Source: Labilibaculum sp. DW002
GTDB lineage: Bacteria > Bacteroidota > Bacteroidia > Bacteroidales > Marinifilaceae
NCBI RefSeq assembly: GCF_029029525.1
Contig: NZ_JAKJSC010000001.1
Span: 434,001-498,000 of the forward strand
DNA length: 64,000 nt
Reading direction: 5' to 3'
Below are positions 8,790 through 19,000 of the stretch, one piece after another. The position numbers and the translations under genes are program-made. Within the stretch, counting starts at the first letter, position 1. The number at the start of each line of letters is the position of its first letter. The notes below the pieces were generated by a model. It saw only the letters and a program-made list of their open reading frames with translations, had not been told where the DNA came from and made no database searches.

Positions 8790-10046
8790 TTAATCAACAT
8801 CCCAAACCAGATAGGCGGAAATTAACCAATGATTCATCTCATTATCTGCAGATGGCTGAGCTTCTGGTATGCTAAAGGTGAATTTATGAAGGCCTGTATT
8901 CAAATTTGGCAATGCAATCTCTTCAGGAATCACACAGGATCCCGGACACCAGTTCGATCTGCTAAAATCAGAAGAACTGATTCTTTCATTCAATTTCTTA
9001 GTCTTATACTTTTCCTCTTTCCAGTCGATATATTCTCTATCACGTTCTTCCTCAAACCAAGTTCCTGAACTAGGATTAAATCTACGGAAAGAGGCGCAAT
9101 CATCACGCCAAGGAATAAAACTGAAAACTTTTTGTCCGTCAACATAGATGATATTTTCTTTTTTCACGAACTCATCGCCACCCGAATGTCCACCATGACC
9201 TGTAGTAATATATTTCAACCTGATGTTTTTTGCATTTTCGGGTATTTTAGCTTCAACTACAATATCTTTTCGGGCAAAAATATCCGGATGCTTTTGAGAA
9301 TTAATATAGTATACTGTATTCACCAAAGGTAGCATTGCCGTTTCTGTTTTAGCATAACAAGGTCCCTCGGTTTCATCATATTTAAATTCGAAACTTACTT
9401 GATATCCTTCAGGCGTCCATGTATCAATCCATATTCCTATCCAAACTTCCTGTTCCAATTCCGATAAAAAGTCAGTAACATCAACCTCCCAATTCACATC
9501 ATCCTCCCAAACTGGGATATACGAAGGACGTCTCAATTCCATTTCATCATTGTAGAAGCCAACACCAAAAGGTGTCATGAATCGCATTAATTCTATGCTT
9601 GACTTATACTCCTTAGTAGATACAATCCCAGCAAAGCCTTCAAGTTCTTCACCAGATTCTGGAAATGACTTTTCCCCAGTGGCAATAGTAAGAAGATTAA
9701 CATCACTTCCAGACGGAATAATAAAACAAGAGCCAGACTTGTCCCATCGATCACCTGCTGATTTTAGTGTAATATTTGCTAACACATCAACATGGCGCTT
9801 ATAAATTGGTAAAGTTATATTTTTCATAATAATCCTCCCGTCAGCAAAGTGTAGTACTTGGCTACTGTCTGAGAATATCCCCTCCTTATTGATAGAAGGA
9901 TCAAAACGAATATGCTCATTACTGAAAACCTGAATGATCTGATCTCCTTTGGACGGTATATCTCTGTGATAATTACAAGCACTCATGATGCTTCCAATAA
10001 AAAAGAAGAATAAAAAATAGTTGAGGCAAATACGAATCAATTTCAT
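8790..10046 (-). CDS. PNGase F-type peptide-N4-(N-acetyl-beta-glucosaminyl)asparagine amidase, lipoprotein
   Basis: The 418-residue lipoprotein (lipobox MSAC, Cys24) resembles the flavobacterial N-glycanase PNGase F over its two jelly-roll domains. Aligned by eye, DRWDKSGS (99-106) gives Asp102 where PNGase F has its catalytic Asp60. WEVDVTDFL (186-194), SRSNWCPGSCV (362-372) and the TGHGGHSGGDEF segment (282-293) with Glu292 also match, the last where PNGase F has Glu206. WIDTWT (206-211) has Asp208 where PNGase F has Glu118. About 60 residues precede the first jelly roll, which may form the small N-terminal domain seen in Bacteroides and type II enzymes. The reaction cleaves the bond between Asn and the innermost GlcNAc, releasing whole N-glycans. 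Its place in a SusCD operon gives the locus its likely substrate. Confidence 0.88.
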   Translation of the reverse strand: MKLIRICLNYFLFFFFIGSIMSACNYHRDIPSKGDQIIQVFSNEHIRFDPSINKEGIFSDSSQVLHFADGRIIMKNITLPIYKRHVDVLANITLKSAGDRWDKSGSCFIIPSGSDVNLLTIATGEKSFPESGEELEGFAGIVSTKEYKSSIELMRFMTPFGVGFYNDEMELRRPSYIPVWEDDVNWEVDVTDFLSELEQEVWIGIWIDTWTPEGYQVSFEFKYDETEGPCYAKTETAMLPLVNTVYYINSQKHPDIFARKDIVVEAKIPENAKNIRLKYITTGHGGHSGGDEFVKKENIIYVDGQKVFSFIPWRDDCASFRRFNPSSGTWFEEERDREYIDWKEEKYKTKKLNERISSSDFSRSNWCPGSCVIPEEIALPNLNTGLHKFTFSIPEAQPSADNEMNHWLISAYLVWDVD

Positions 10047-10163
10047 AAAAATATATTTTTAAAATACATACAAAACGAAGCAAGCTAAGTTCGATATATA
10101 AAGAAGAAAATAGTAATCTCGTTAGAATGAGATCATTTCTTTGTTATGTATAAATACTTAATT

Positions 10164-10844
10164 TCAGTCGGTCAATCCGATAATTTCCTTTTTCCAAATC
10201 AGATACCCTAAACCATTCAAATGTATACCGTCTACACTTAAATCATCACGGAGTTTTCCATCAACATTTACCATTTTTGAAAACAAGTCAACAAAAACAT
10301 AACCTCTATCTCTACAAATAGATTTTAGTTGTTTATTGATCTCTAGAATAGAATCTCCTTTGTTGGTATGGCTTGAGAAGAGGCCATATCTATTGTTAAC
10401 TGGGAGCAAACTCTGTACTATGACTTCTGTCAAGGGACTTTCCTTTTCAATTTTATTGTATATTTTCAAATGATTATTGACAACATAGTCTACACTTCTT
10501 CCTCGTGCTAGATCATTGATCCCAATCATTAAAAACACCTGCTTTGGTTTACAACGGGTAATTTGATTAAGTCGATACAGAATACCATCAGTAATGTCAC
10601 CACTTATACCTCGGTTTTTAAAGCGTAGGTCACCAAAAATTTCACTCCATTCACAACCATCTGAAATGCTATTTCCTAGAAAGAAAACCTCATTATCTGT
10701 ATCTGGCAATTTTTCAAAATGATCTACACGATGAAAATAATAGGGAGAATAATCAGGTTTTTCAGAATTCTCTTTTCTATTCTGAGCCTGAACCTCAAGA
10801 ACAAAAATCATACTTAGCAAGCAAATTAAAAATAGATATTTCAT
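10164..10844 (-). CDS. SGNH/GDSL-type esterase, secreted
   Basis: The 226-residue protein has a signal peptide (1-20) and the four SGNH blocks: FFLGNSISDG (Ser59 nucleophile), RGISGD (78-83), IGINDL (108-112, Asn110) and SVDGIHLNGLGY (Asp205 and His208). This is the sialate O-acetylesterase-like or acyl-hydrolase type common in Bacteroidota glycan loci. It is the first enzyme gene after susD, directly past a hairpin (10862-10893), and precedes the PNGase F gene. Removal of O-acetyl groups from sialic acids, which would otherwise slow the sialidase, is an inference from the neighbourhood. Confidence 0.9.
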   Translation of the reverse strand: MKYLFLICLLSMIFVLEVQAQNRKENSEKPDYSPYYFHRVDHFEKLPDTDNEVFFLGNSISDGCEWSEIFGDLRFKNRGISGDITDGILYRLNQITRCKPKQVFLMIGINDLARGRSVDYVVNNHLKIYNKIEKESPLTEVIVQSLLPVNNRYGLFSSHTNKGDSILEINKQLKSICRDRGYVFVDLFSKMVNVDGKLRDDLSVDGIHLNGLGYLIWKKEIIGLTD

Positions 10845-10861
10845 AATTGTAAAAGTAAAGA

Positions 10862-10893
10862 AAGCTACCCTCCTTATAAAAGGAAGGTAGCTT
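10862..10893 (-). terminator. hairpin between susD and the SGNH esterase gene
   Basis: This is a 14-base-pair stem with one mismatch (arms AAGCTACCCTCCTT and AAGGAAGGTAGCTT) around a four-base loop, 22 bases after the susD stop. On the minus strand it is followed by TTCTTTACTTTT. It may be a partial terminator or mRNA processing site that lowers expression of the enzyme genes relative to susCD. Confidence 0.65.
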
Positions 10894-10914
10894 ATCTTAA
10901 AATATAATTTCGAA

Positions 10915-12423
10915 TTAATTAGAATAACCTGGGGTTTGTTCCAATAAAGGGTTTCGTCCCATCATACTTCTTGAAATAGGCACCAATAACTTATACTCAT
11001 CACCCGGATTTAAATATTGATTGTTATCAATCACATATTGATCTCCAGCGCGGCGTAAATCCCACCATCGTTTTCCTTCACCAATAAATTCTTTCAAACG
11101 CTCATCCAATATTTTTTGAATATTAGCTTCTTTAGTACTATTGGTATAATTATGAATTGCCTCAACGTAGTTAGAACCATAAGCTCGCTCTATAATTCTG
11201 TTGATTTCAGAAGAAGGATCTTCTCCAAGCAAGTTTTTAGCTTCAGCCAATAGTAACAAAACGTCAGCATAACGATAAAGAGGTATATCACTCACATAAT
11301 TACGTGAACCAGCATCCACCATGCCCATAAATTTATTTAGATAAGATGCTGAATAAGCAGGGTCACTTTCAACATAAACAGGATCAGCTGGTGCAGCTGT
11401 GTATAACAATACAAAAGTTGCATTTCTTCGGGTATCCTGAGGATCATTCATTTTTAAAAGAATTGATTCAGAAACACCATATCTGTTGGCAGCATTTGTA
11501 CTTTCAAGGTAATCTTGAACCAATAGACCGTTTTGATCATACTTACCCAATAACTCCGTAGTACGAGAAGTAAATAGAGAATAAAAATTAGATGCTTCAT
11601 CAATTGCATAATCAAATGCAAAAATCAATTCTTCGTTATTTTTATTTTCAAAATTAAAAATATCCGCATAATTGTTTAATAAATCAGCATTTGCTATACT
11701 TGTCAAAGCCGTTTTAGCTATGGTATAATCAGCGTTTCCACCCCCCATATGGGTTCCTGACCAAATAAAAACTTCACCTTTAAGCGTTTGAGTAGCATTT
11801 TCCGACCAATAAACTCGCTTGCCATTGAAGTAAGAATCATCACTTCCAAATTTTTCTAGTGATGCGGCAAGGTCAGCTTTAACTTGTGCCATTACAGCCT
11901 CCTCGGTATCACGAGCTTTGCTCAATTCATCAATTTTCAGCGTAGTTTGAGGTAATGTACTTAAGGGTACACCACCCCAGACTTTTAACATGGTAAAATA
12001 AACATAAGCACGCATACCATACGCTTCACCTAACATGTGTTGCTTTTTAGTATCATCTAAAAACTCCACATTAGGCGCATTGGCTATAAAATCATTTAGT
12101 TTGTGAATTAAAGAATAGAACCCTGACCAGTTACTCCATGGAACATTTTCCACATCTATCGTATGTTCAATAACCCACTCATTGGAAGGAGATTCGAAAG
12201 TTTTCCCACCCCAAATATCACTTCGTAGCTCTCCCATTTGCCACATTGTGTAAGAATAACCTCTAAAAGCAGAGTACACCCCAGAGTGAGCCGCATTTAC
12301 GGCCTCTTCACTTTCCCAAAACCCATTAAAGGTAAGGCTACTCGTAGGAGTTAGTTCTAATTTGTCATCACAAGCCATCAGTGTGATAGCAAGAATGAAT
12401 AATGTATATAATATTTTCTTCAT
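10915..12423 (-). CDS. SusD/RagB-family glycan-binding lipoprotein (N-glycan locus)
   Basis: The 502-residue lipoprotein (lipobox LMAC, Cys18) has the SusD pattern: an N-terminal stretch ending LELTPTSSLTF, a TPR-rich helical core (GEAYGMRAYVYFTML, GEVFIWSG), and the C-terminal RLKEFIGEGKRWWDLRR motif near residue 440 seen in most RagB/SusD proteins. SusD proteins cap the SusC pore on the cell surface and capture the glycan. It lies 21 bases after susC, so the pair is co-transcribed. Its binding specificity is inferred from the PNGase F, GH20, GH33 and GH29 genes downstream. Confidence 0.96.
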   Translation of the reverse strand: MKKILYTLFILAITLMACDDKLELTPTSSLTFNGFWESEEAVNAAHSGVYSAFRGYSYTMWQMGELRSDIWGGKTFESPSNEWVIEHTIDVENVPWSNWSGFYSLIHKLNDFIANAPNVEFLDDTKKQHMLGEAYGMRAYVYFTMLKVWGGVPLSTLPQTTLKIDELSKARDTEEAVMAQVKADLAASLEKFGSDDSYFNGKRVYWSENATQTLKGEVFIWSGTHMGGGNADYTIAKTALTSIANADLLNNYADIFNFENKNNEELIFAFDYAIDEASNFYSLFTSRTTELLGKYDQNGLLVQDYLESTNAANRYGVSESILLKMNDPQDTRRNATFVLLYTAAPADPVYVESDPAYSASYLNKFMGMVDAGSRNYVSDIPLYRYADVLLLLAEAKNLLGEDPSSEINRIIERAYGSNYVEAIHNYTNSTKEANIQKILDERLKEFIGEGKRWWDLRRAGDQYVIDNNQYLNPGDEYKLLVPISRSMMGRNPLLEQTPGYSN

Positions 12424-12444
12424 ATCTATCTTATTTATTCGTTA

Positions 12445-15400
12445 TTAAAACTTCACATCTAAGCCAAAAGTAAAGGTGCGAGGCATTGGATATAAACCAT
12501 AATCATTACCACCTTTTTCTGGCATCCAGCCTGAATATCCAGTAATATAAGCCAGATTCGATCCTGTAAAATAAACTTTCAGTGCAGAAAGATATTTGGA
12601 GTCAAACAGAGGTTTGAAAATCTTACCTGTGAAATCGTAACTCAAAGTAAGCTCTCTTATTGCCAAATAGTCACCTTTCTCCCAATACAAAGAGTTTCGA
12701 TAGTGATTCTTTTGAGCATCCACAAATGTATATCTTGGGATATTGGTATTCGGGTTATCAACCGACCAAGTATTCAATACATCAGAAGTTGAATTCAAAG
12801 AACCTTGAGTCTGAGCATTTCCTTTAACTCTTGCCTCACTGCGGATTATATGCCCCATTGCAAAATCAGTTTTCACAAATAGATTAAATCCTTTGTAATA
12901 CAAGTCGGAAGTAAATCCACCCATAATATCTGGAGTGGTTCGCCCAACAAATACACGGTCTTTGCTGTCAATAATTCCATCTTCATTCAAATCTTTCCAA
13001 CGTGCATCTCCCAAATAACGGGTTTTACGATATTCAGCTCCAGTGACAGGATGAGTTCCTCCTGCCAAACTCATATCAACACGATCAGCATCGGCATCTA
13101 ACTGTGCTTGATCAGTATAAATAAATTCCTGCTTGTAAGCATAAATTGCATCCGTTCCAACACGTTGGCCTTCCTGAAGTCCTCCTACCCATTCAACCTC
13201 TCCGCTGCTTGGATTATAAACCTCTGTTCCTCCCTGTCTGTTACGATCATTATCGTTATCAGGTAATTTTATCACTTTATTTTTAACCGTAAAGAAAGTT
13301 GCTCCTAAATTCCAACTAAAATCTTTTTTATCGATGATATTGGCATTGATTTCCAATTCAAAACCCGTGTTACGTAATTTTCCATTATTTGATTCGATTG
13401 ATGAAAATCCAGTCCATAATGGTAAGGTTATATTTGCTATTTTATCAATTACATCTCGACTGTAATAATCAGCAAGTATATTTACCTTATTATTGAATAA
13501 CCCCAAATCAAGACCAATATCGAAAGTTGTAGAACGTTCCCATTGTAAGTCAAGTGTTGGTAATCCAGTATTGGCAAAGCCAGTCTGACCATCATAAATT
13601 CCTTGAGAACCATAACGTCCATATACTTGAAAATTTGATAATGTTTCAATATTTCCATTCACCCCATAACTTACACGAGGCTTAATCTCTGAAATAAGCT
13701 TATCCACGCCCATATCAATAAAGAAATCTTCATTGTGCAGATTCCAACCAGCTGATACACCAGGGAAAAATCCCCATTTGTCATTCCCTAACTTAGAACT
13801 ACCATCTAATCGGTAACTTAAATTCACAATGTACTTTTTCTGGTAATCGTAAACCAATCGACCAAAACTAGAGACAATAGCATTTTCAGTATAAGATGAA
13901 TAAGGCTTCCCATCTGCCTCACTACCTGCATTTAGAGTTGGAATTAAATCGGTAGGAGAATTTTTCGTTCCAGCCCACAGATAAAAATAATCACTCTTAT
14001 AATATTCTCCTCCAACTAAAACATTAACATTATGGTCTTCGAAAAAGGTCTTGGTATAATTCAACATCGCTGTATACTGGCTCTTTTGTTCTCTAGTATG
14101 CGTTACTGAAGCTTCTCGTCCTGTTCGCAAACTACCTCCACTTAATTGAGCCTTATTAAAGGATTCGTCAGTATTATTTACCGTAAAATAACTTCCCTTA
14201 GCGGTAAATTTAAGTTCCGGAAGAATATTCCAGTCCATGGTTACCCCGGCAGTTAAACGTTGTTCAATATTTCCTTTAATGGATTTATCTCTGTAGTAAA
14301 GCGGATTCCCAAAACTACTATTAACTCCTGAATTCACCACATTACTTAAGCTACCATCAGCGTTGTTGTTATAGATACGAGATGTTGGTGGCTGTCCTGC
14401 AGCTCTTCTGAAAATCCATTGATCTGGAGCATAAGCTTTTGTGAAAGTTGAATTTGAGTACAAAATACTAGTGCTCACCTTCACATTGTCTTTCACATTA
14501 TAGGTGGAATTTAACTTCCCTGAATAACGTTCGAAACCGGAACCAAACACAATACCATTGTTATCCATATAACCCAAACCAAGGGAATAGGTTCCTTTCT
14601 CATTTCCTCCATCGAAAGACAAATAATGATCATCTACATAACTGTCCTGAAAGAATAGTTCAGACATATCGTTCTCCATATACAAGATTGTTTTGGAAGC
14701 ATCCAAAGGATCAGGCATCGTATTCCAACCCGGCTGATTAAGCAAGTAGCGATTATCATCGGAAAGAAATTGCGTAGTATAAGGTGAATCGGTAGTATTA
14801 TTTCCCGTTGCAAAACCACTGGTAGTTCCGTTCAAAAATGCATTGTCAAAATTGGTTTTCCCAGTTACTCTGGTATAATCCTGAACAGCTAAACGGTTCA
14901 TTCGAATAAACTGCTCTCCATTCAGATAATCGTAACCTTTTCTTCTTTTATTCGTTCCTCTTTTGTATTTGTAACTAATAGAAGACTGCCCAGGAGTACC
15001 TGATTTTGTAGTAATCAACACGACACCATTGGCCGCTTTCGCTCCGTAAATAGCGGTAGATGCAGCATCTTTCAACACTTCTACCGAGGCAACATCCTCA
15101 GGATTTAATGCGTAAAATGAACCTTCTATTCCATCAATTAGCACCAGGGGTGAACCTGAACCTGAAAAACTAGTCCCTCCTCTTAAAACAATTGAAGGAG
15201 TAGATCCTGGTTGTCCAGTATTGTTTGTTACCCGCAGTCCGGCGATAGTTCCTTGCAGTGCCGTCGCAAGGTTAGCGCGAGGAGAACTTTCCAAAACTTT
15301 AGTATCCAACTTAGAAACAGAAGTTGACATTTGAGATCTAGTTTGGGTACCATAACCTACAACAATCACTTCATCTAGCTGTTCCGTATCTTCAACAAGA

Positions 15401-15726
15401 ACTGCATTAATCTCAGGTTGGCCTGCTACTGGAATTTCCTGGCTAATAAAACCAATAAAAGAAAATACCAATACATCTTCGTTATTGGCATAAATAGAAT
15501 AATTCCCATCAATATCTGATGTAGTTCCATTCGTTGTTCCTTTTACGATAACAGTAACACTTGGTAAGGATAATCCATCCTCTGATAAGATTTGTCCGGA
15601 TACTATCTTTTGTTGCGCACCAACAATGGTTTGCATACATAATAACGCCATAAGCGTCAAAAATAGCTTTAGTCTCCCAGGTAATACTGTTCTCCTAAAG
15701 AAATCAATCTTCATTAATTTTTTCAT
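12445..15726 (-). CDS. SusC/RagA-family TonB-dependent outer-membrane transporter (N-glycan locus)
   Basis: The 1093-residue protein has an unusually long signal region (hydrophobic core LKLFLTLMALLCMQTI, cut near VGA-QQ). A carboxypeptidase-regulatory-like domain (VSGQILSEDG, DIDGNYSI) and a TonB-box region (EVIVVGYGTQ) follow, then the plug domain (IVLRGGTSFSG, VEVLKDAASTAIYGAKAANGV) and a beta barrel ending in an aromatic and basic C terminus. It would import the released N-glycan with its SusD partner. It heads the operon and is transcribed divergently from the HTCS. The 360-base gap between them should hold both promoters. Confidence 0.97.
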   Translation of the reverse strand: MKKLMKIDFFRRTVLPGRLKLFLTLMALLCMQTIVGAQQKIVSGQILSEDGLSLPSVTVIVKGTTNGTTSDIDGNYSIYANNEDVLVFSFIGFISQEIPVAGQPEINAVLVEDTEQLDEVIVVGYGTQTRSQMSTSVSKLDTKVLESSPRANLATALQGTIAGLRVTNNTGQPGSTPSIVLRGGTSFSGSGSPLVLIDGIEGSFYALNPEDVASVEVLKDAASTAIYGAKAANGVVLITTKSGTPGQSSISYKYKRGTNKRRKGYDYLNGEQFIRMNRLAVQDYTRVTGKTNFDNAFLNGTTSGFATGNNTTDSPYTTQFLSDDNRYLLNQPGWNTMPDPLDASKTILYMENDMSELFFQDSYVDDHYLSFDGGNEKGTYSLGLGYMDNNGIVFGSGFERYSGKLNSTYNVKDNVKVSTSILYSNSTFTKAYAPDQWIFRRAAGQPPTSRIYNNNADGSLSNVVNSGVNSSFGNPLYYRDKSIKGNIEQRLTAGVTMDWNILPELKFTAKGSYFTVNNTDESFNKAQLSGGSLRTGREASVTHTREQKSQYTAMLNYTKTFFEDHNVNVLVGGEYYKSDYFYLWAGTKNSPTDLIPTLNAGSEADGKPYSSYTENAIVSSFGRLVYDYQKKYIVNLSYRLDGSSKLGNDKWGFFPGVSAGWNLHNEDFFIDMGVDKLISEIKPRVSYGVNGNIETLSNFQVYGRYGSQGIYDGQTGFANTGLPTLDLQWERSTTFDIGLDLGLFNNKVNILADYYSRDVIDKIANITLPLWTGFSSIESNNGKLRNTGFELEINANIIDKKDFSWNLGATFFTVKNKVIKLPDNDNDRNRQGGTEVYNPSSGEVEWVGGLQEGQRVGTDAIYAYKQEFIYTDQAQLDADADRVDMSLAGGTHPVTGAEYRKTRYLGDARWKDLNEDGIIDSKDRVFVGRTTPDIMGGFTSDLYYKGFNLFVKTDFAMGHIIRSEARVKGNAQTQGSLNSTSDVLNTWSVDNPNTNIPRYTFVDAQKNHYRNSLYWEKGDYLAIRELTLSYDFTGKIFKPLFDSKYLSALKVYFTGSNLAYITGYSGWMPEKGGNDYGLYPMPRTFTFGLDVKF

Positions 15727-16086
15727 AAATAGAATATTTTAGGTTAATAAATTACGATCCTACGATTATGCAGGAAAACGTTTGCAATGTATAATCGATA
15801 AAGGTTTGACAGGGGGGACATATCTTTCAGGAAGGGGGATAAAAGCGAAAAGCAACTGAAATTAGGGTTTCAGAGTGAAAAACATTTTAGAATTAGATAT
15901 TCAAAATTGTTTTTTTTTCTACCTTCGACACCTAACAGTACCTACCACTAAAAGAATAACTGTTGATGTTCAGAATGTATTCAAAAAAACAAACTGAAAA
16001 CTGCACAAATAGCAAGACAATAAATAATACAACTAAAAGAATTTAACTTATATTACAAATAGCATCTATTTATTTACAACTCATAC
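15727..16086. promoter_or_regulatory. divergent promoter region between susC and HTCS
   Basis: This 360-base AT-rich intergenic region must hold promoters for susC (minus strand) and the HTCS (plus strand). Read on the minus strand it has two C-tract boxes of the form ATnTCCCCC (plus-strand G runs at 15812-15817 and 15834-15838), 21 bases apart and about 86-115 bases before the susC start. They resemble the pair upstream of the TlpA-like gene. I found no clear match to the Bacteroidota -7 consensus TAnnTTTG on either strand. No gene is seen here. Confidence 0.5.
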
Positions 16087-19000
16087 ATGACAAATAAGTT
16101 AACATATATATTAGTGCTTTTTCTGATAATATTTTCACATGTGTCCACGGCTGAAAATATTATCAGATACGACAATTCATCATTACGATTTAAACATCTT
16201 CAAGTAGAGCATGGTCTATCATCTAATGTTACAAGTTCTATTTTACAAGACAGTAAAGGTTTTCTTTGGTTTGGTACTGATGCTGGGTTAAATCGTTTTG
16301 ACGGATTTCAAATTAAAATCTTTGAATCTAGAAGGGATCAAAATAATTCACTTAGCAACGAAGTAATTAAATGTATTTTTGAAGATAGTAAAGGAAAAAT
16401 TTGGATTGGAACCGAACGTGGACTGAATTACTATGATCCACAAACAGATCAATTTCGATATTTCCTTTCTCAAAAAGAAAACACCAACTCTCTCTCCAAT
16501 AATACTATTACCTCTATTTGTGAAGATAATTTGAATAGAATATGGGTGGGTACTTTCAATGGGTTAAATCAACTTATGGCTTTTAATAAAGAAGGAGAAC
16601 CTGTATTTAAGCGATTCAATCACAATCCTCAAAAAAAAGGATCTATAAGCAATAATCGAATATTTTGCCTAACCATAGACAAAAATGGTAATTTATGGGT
16701 AGGAACAGAAGGTGGAGGACTTAACCTGTTAAAAGCCGAAGAGATCACAAAAAAAGAGTTAAACTTCATTCATTTTACTCACTTGAAATCGGATCCCCTT
16801 TCAATTGCCAACAATATTGTTTACAACATTTACCAAATTAATGATGGTAGCATATATGTTGGTACTGATAATGGACTAAGTATTTTTCAAGAAAAGGGAG
16901 AAGAATACCATATTCAAAATTACCCTAATACAGAAGAACAAAGGAGAAAATTTAAAGAGCACAAAGTATACTCTCTGGCTCAGGACAAAAATAATAAAAT
17001 TTGGATCGGTACTTTTGGAGATGGCTTAATACTACTCAATCCTGAGGAAAAAAACTATATTACGTATAATAATGAACCTTATAACAATCAATCCTTAAGT
17101 CGTGATTTTATATTTAATGTTTATATATCAACAGAAGGAATTATTTGGCTCGCCACCCGTGAAACTGGAATTGATAGAATTGATCCAAATACTCAACGAT
17201 TTATTCATACAAAACACAATCCCAACAATCTCAACTCGCTATCAAGTAATGTGATTAAATCGATAGCAGAGGGACCTAATGGTAAATTTTGGTTTGGAAC
17301 TTATGGTGGAGGTCTAAATGTATTCGATCCAAAAACCAATAAATACAAGAGCTATGTCCATTCCTCATCCGACCTCAACAGCCCTAGTAGTAATATAATA
17401 GAATCCATCGCTTTTGATCATTTTAACAGATTATGGATTGGAACGTCGAAAGGCTTGAATCTTTTTGATCCTAAAAAAGAGAAATTTACCCGCTTTGAAC
17501 ATGACAGTTACAACACAAATAGTCTGGGGAATGATAATATCTGGTATATACTTCCATCTAAAGACAAAAAAGGGCTTTGGATTGCGACTTACGATGGGGT
17601 GGATAAATATGACTGGGAAAAAAATAAATTCTACCATTTTAAAAACGATCCCAACGAACCAACAAGTTTAAGCTTTAATTTCACACGTGCCATACTGGAA
17701 GACGACAATCAGGTGTTATGGGTTAGCACTTGGGGAGGAGGTCTTGACAAACTTGATCTGAAGCAAAAATATGATTCAGGGAAAGCTAAATTTGCCCATT
17801 TTCGCCATATTCCTGAAAAGAAGAATAGTATTAGCAGTGATCTTGTGAACACCACGTTTTTAGACAGTAGAAACAATCTTTGGGTTGGAACCCAGGATGG
17901 ACTTAATCTATTTAGAAAAGGCAGTGATGATTTTATAAGATATACCGAAAATGATGGTCTGGTAGACAATGTGATAAAAGGGATACTGGAAGATGATAAG
18001 GGACAGATTTGGATCAGTACACAAAAAGGTATGTCCAAATTTAATCCTTCAACTAAAAAGTTCACCAATTATTTCAGAAAAGATGGACTACAGGGGGATA
18101 TTTTCAATCTTTCGTCGTGCCTGCTCAATTCCAAGGGTCAAATGATGTTTGGAGGCAATAATGGAGTAAGTATTTTTAAACCAGAAGAAATAATTGATAG
18201 AATTGATTTTCCGACTGTTTATATCAATCAGATAAAAATCAATAATCAACTAATTCAGTCAGCACAGGAATTTAATGGTAGAATACCTGTTCCGAACGCA
18301 TTAGACAGGCAGGAAATCATCAATTTAAATCATTATGAAAACACGATAAATATAGAATTTAGTGCTATTGAATATTCTTCTCCAGAGAAAATAAAGTTTG
18401 CTTACCTATTGGATGGCGTAGATACTAAGTGGAACAAAGCTAACTACCAAAACAGGCAGGTCACTTATTCCGGTCTCAAGCCAGGAAAATATCAATTCCA
18501 GGTAAAATCAACCAATACGAATGGAGAATGGGGCCAAAATGTAGCAAGACTAACTTTTAGTATTGCCCATCCTCTGTGGGCCACAAATCTTGCCATTTTT
18601 TTATACATCTTAATACTCACTGGTTTTGTTTATTACTTGGGTACAATTTTTCGTAATCGGATTCAAATAAAGAAAGAACTTCATCGTGAAAAAGAAGAGC
18701 ACAAAAAACGAATCGAATTAAACAAATTTAAACTTCAGTTTTTCACTAATGTCTCCCATGAAATTAGAACTCCCCTCACATTAATATCTCTTCCATTACA
18801 AAAAATTCTCAATGATAATGACAAAATGAATTCTAAGGAAAAAACATCTTACCTGGAAGCCATGGATCGTAATGTTCAAATATTAATGAGATTGGTAAAT
18901 CAATTATTGGATTTCAGAAAGGTGGAAACTAAGAACATTAAACTTAAAATTGAACAAGCCAGCCTGTCAAAACTATTGGCTTATTATACTGACAACTTTA

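Noticed and set aside
15727-16086. Bacteroidota -7 promoter consensus TAnnTTTG
   Set aside because: I found no convincing match on either strand here or upstream of the other susC genes by eye, so no promoter core is annotated.
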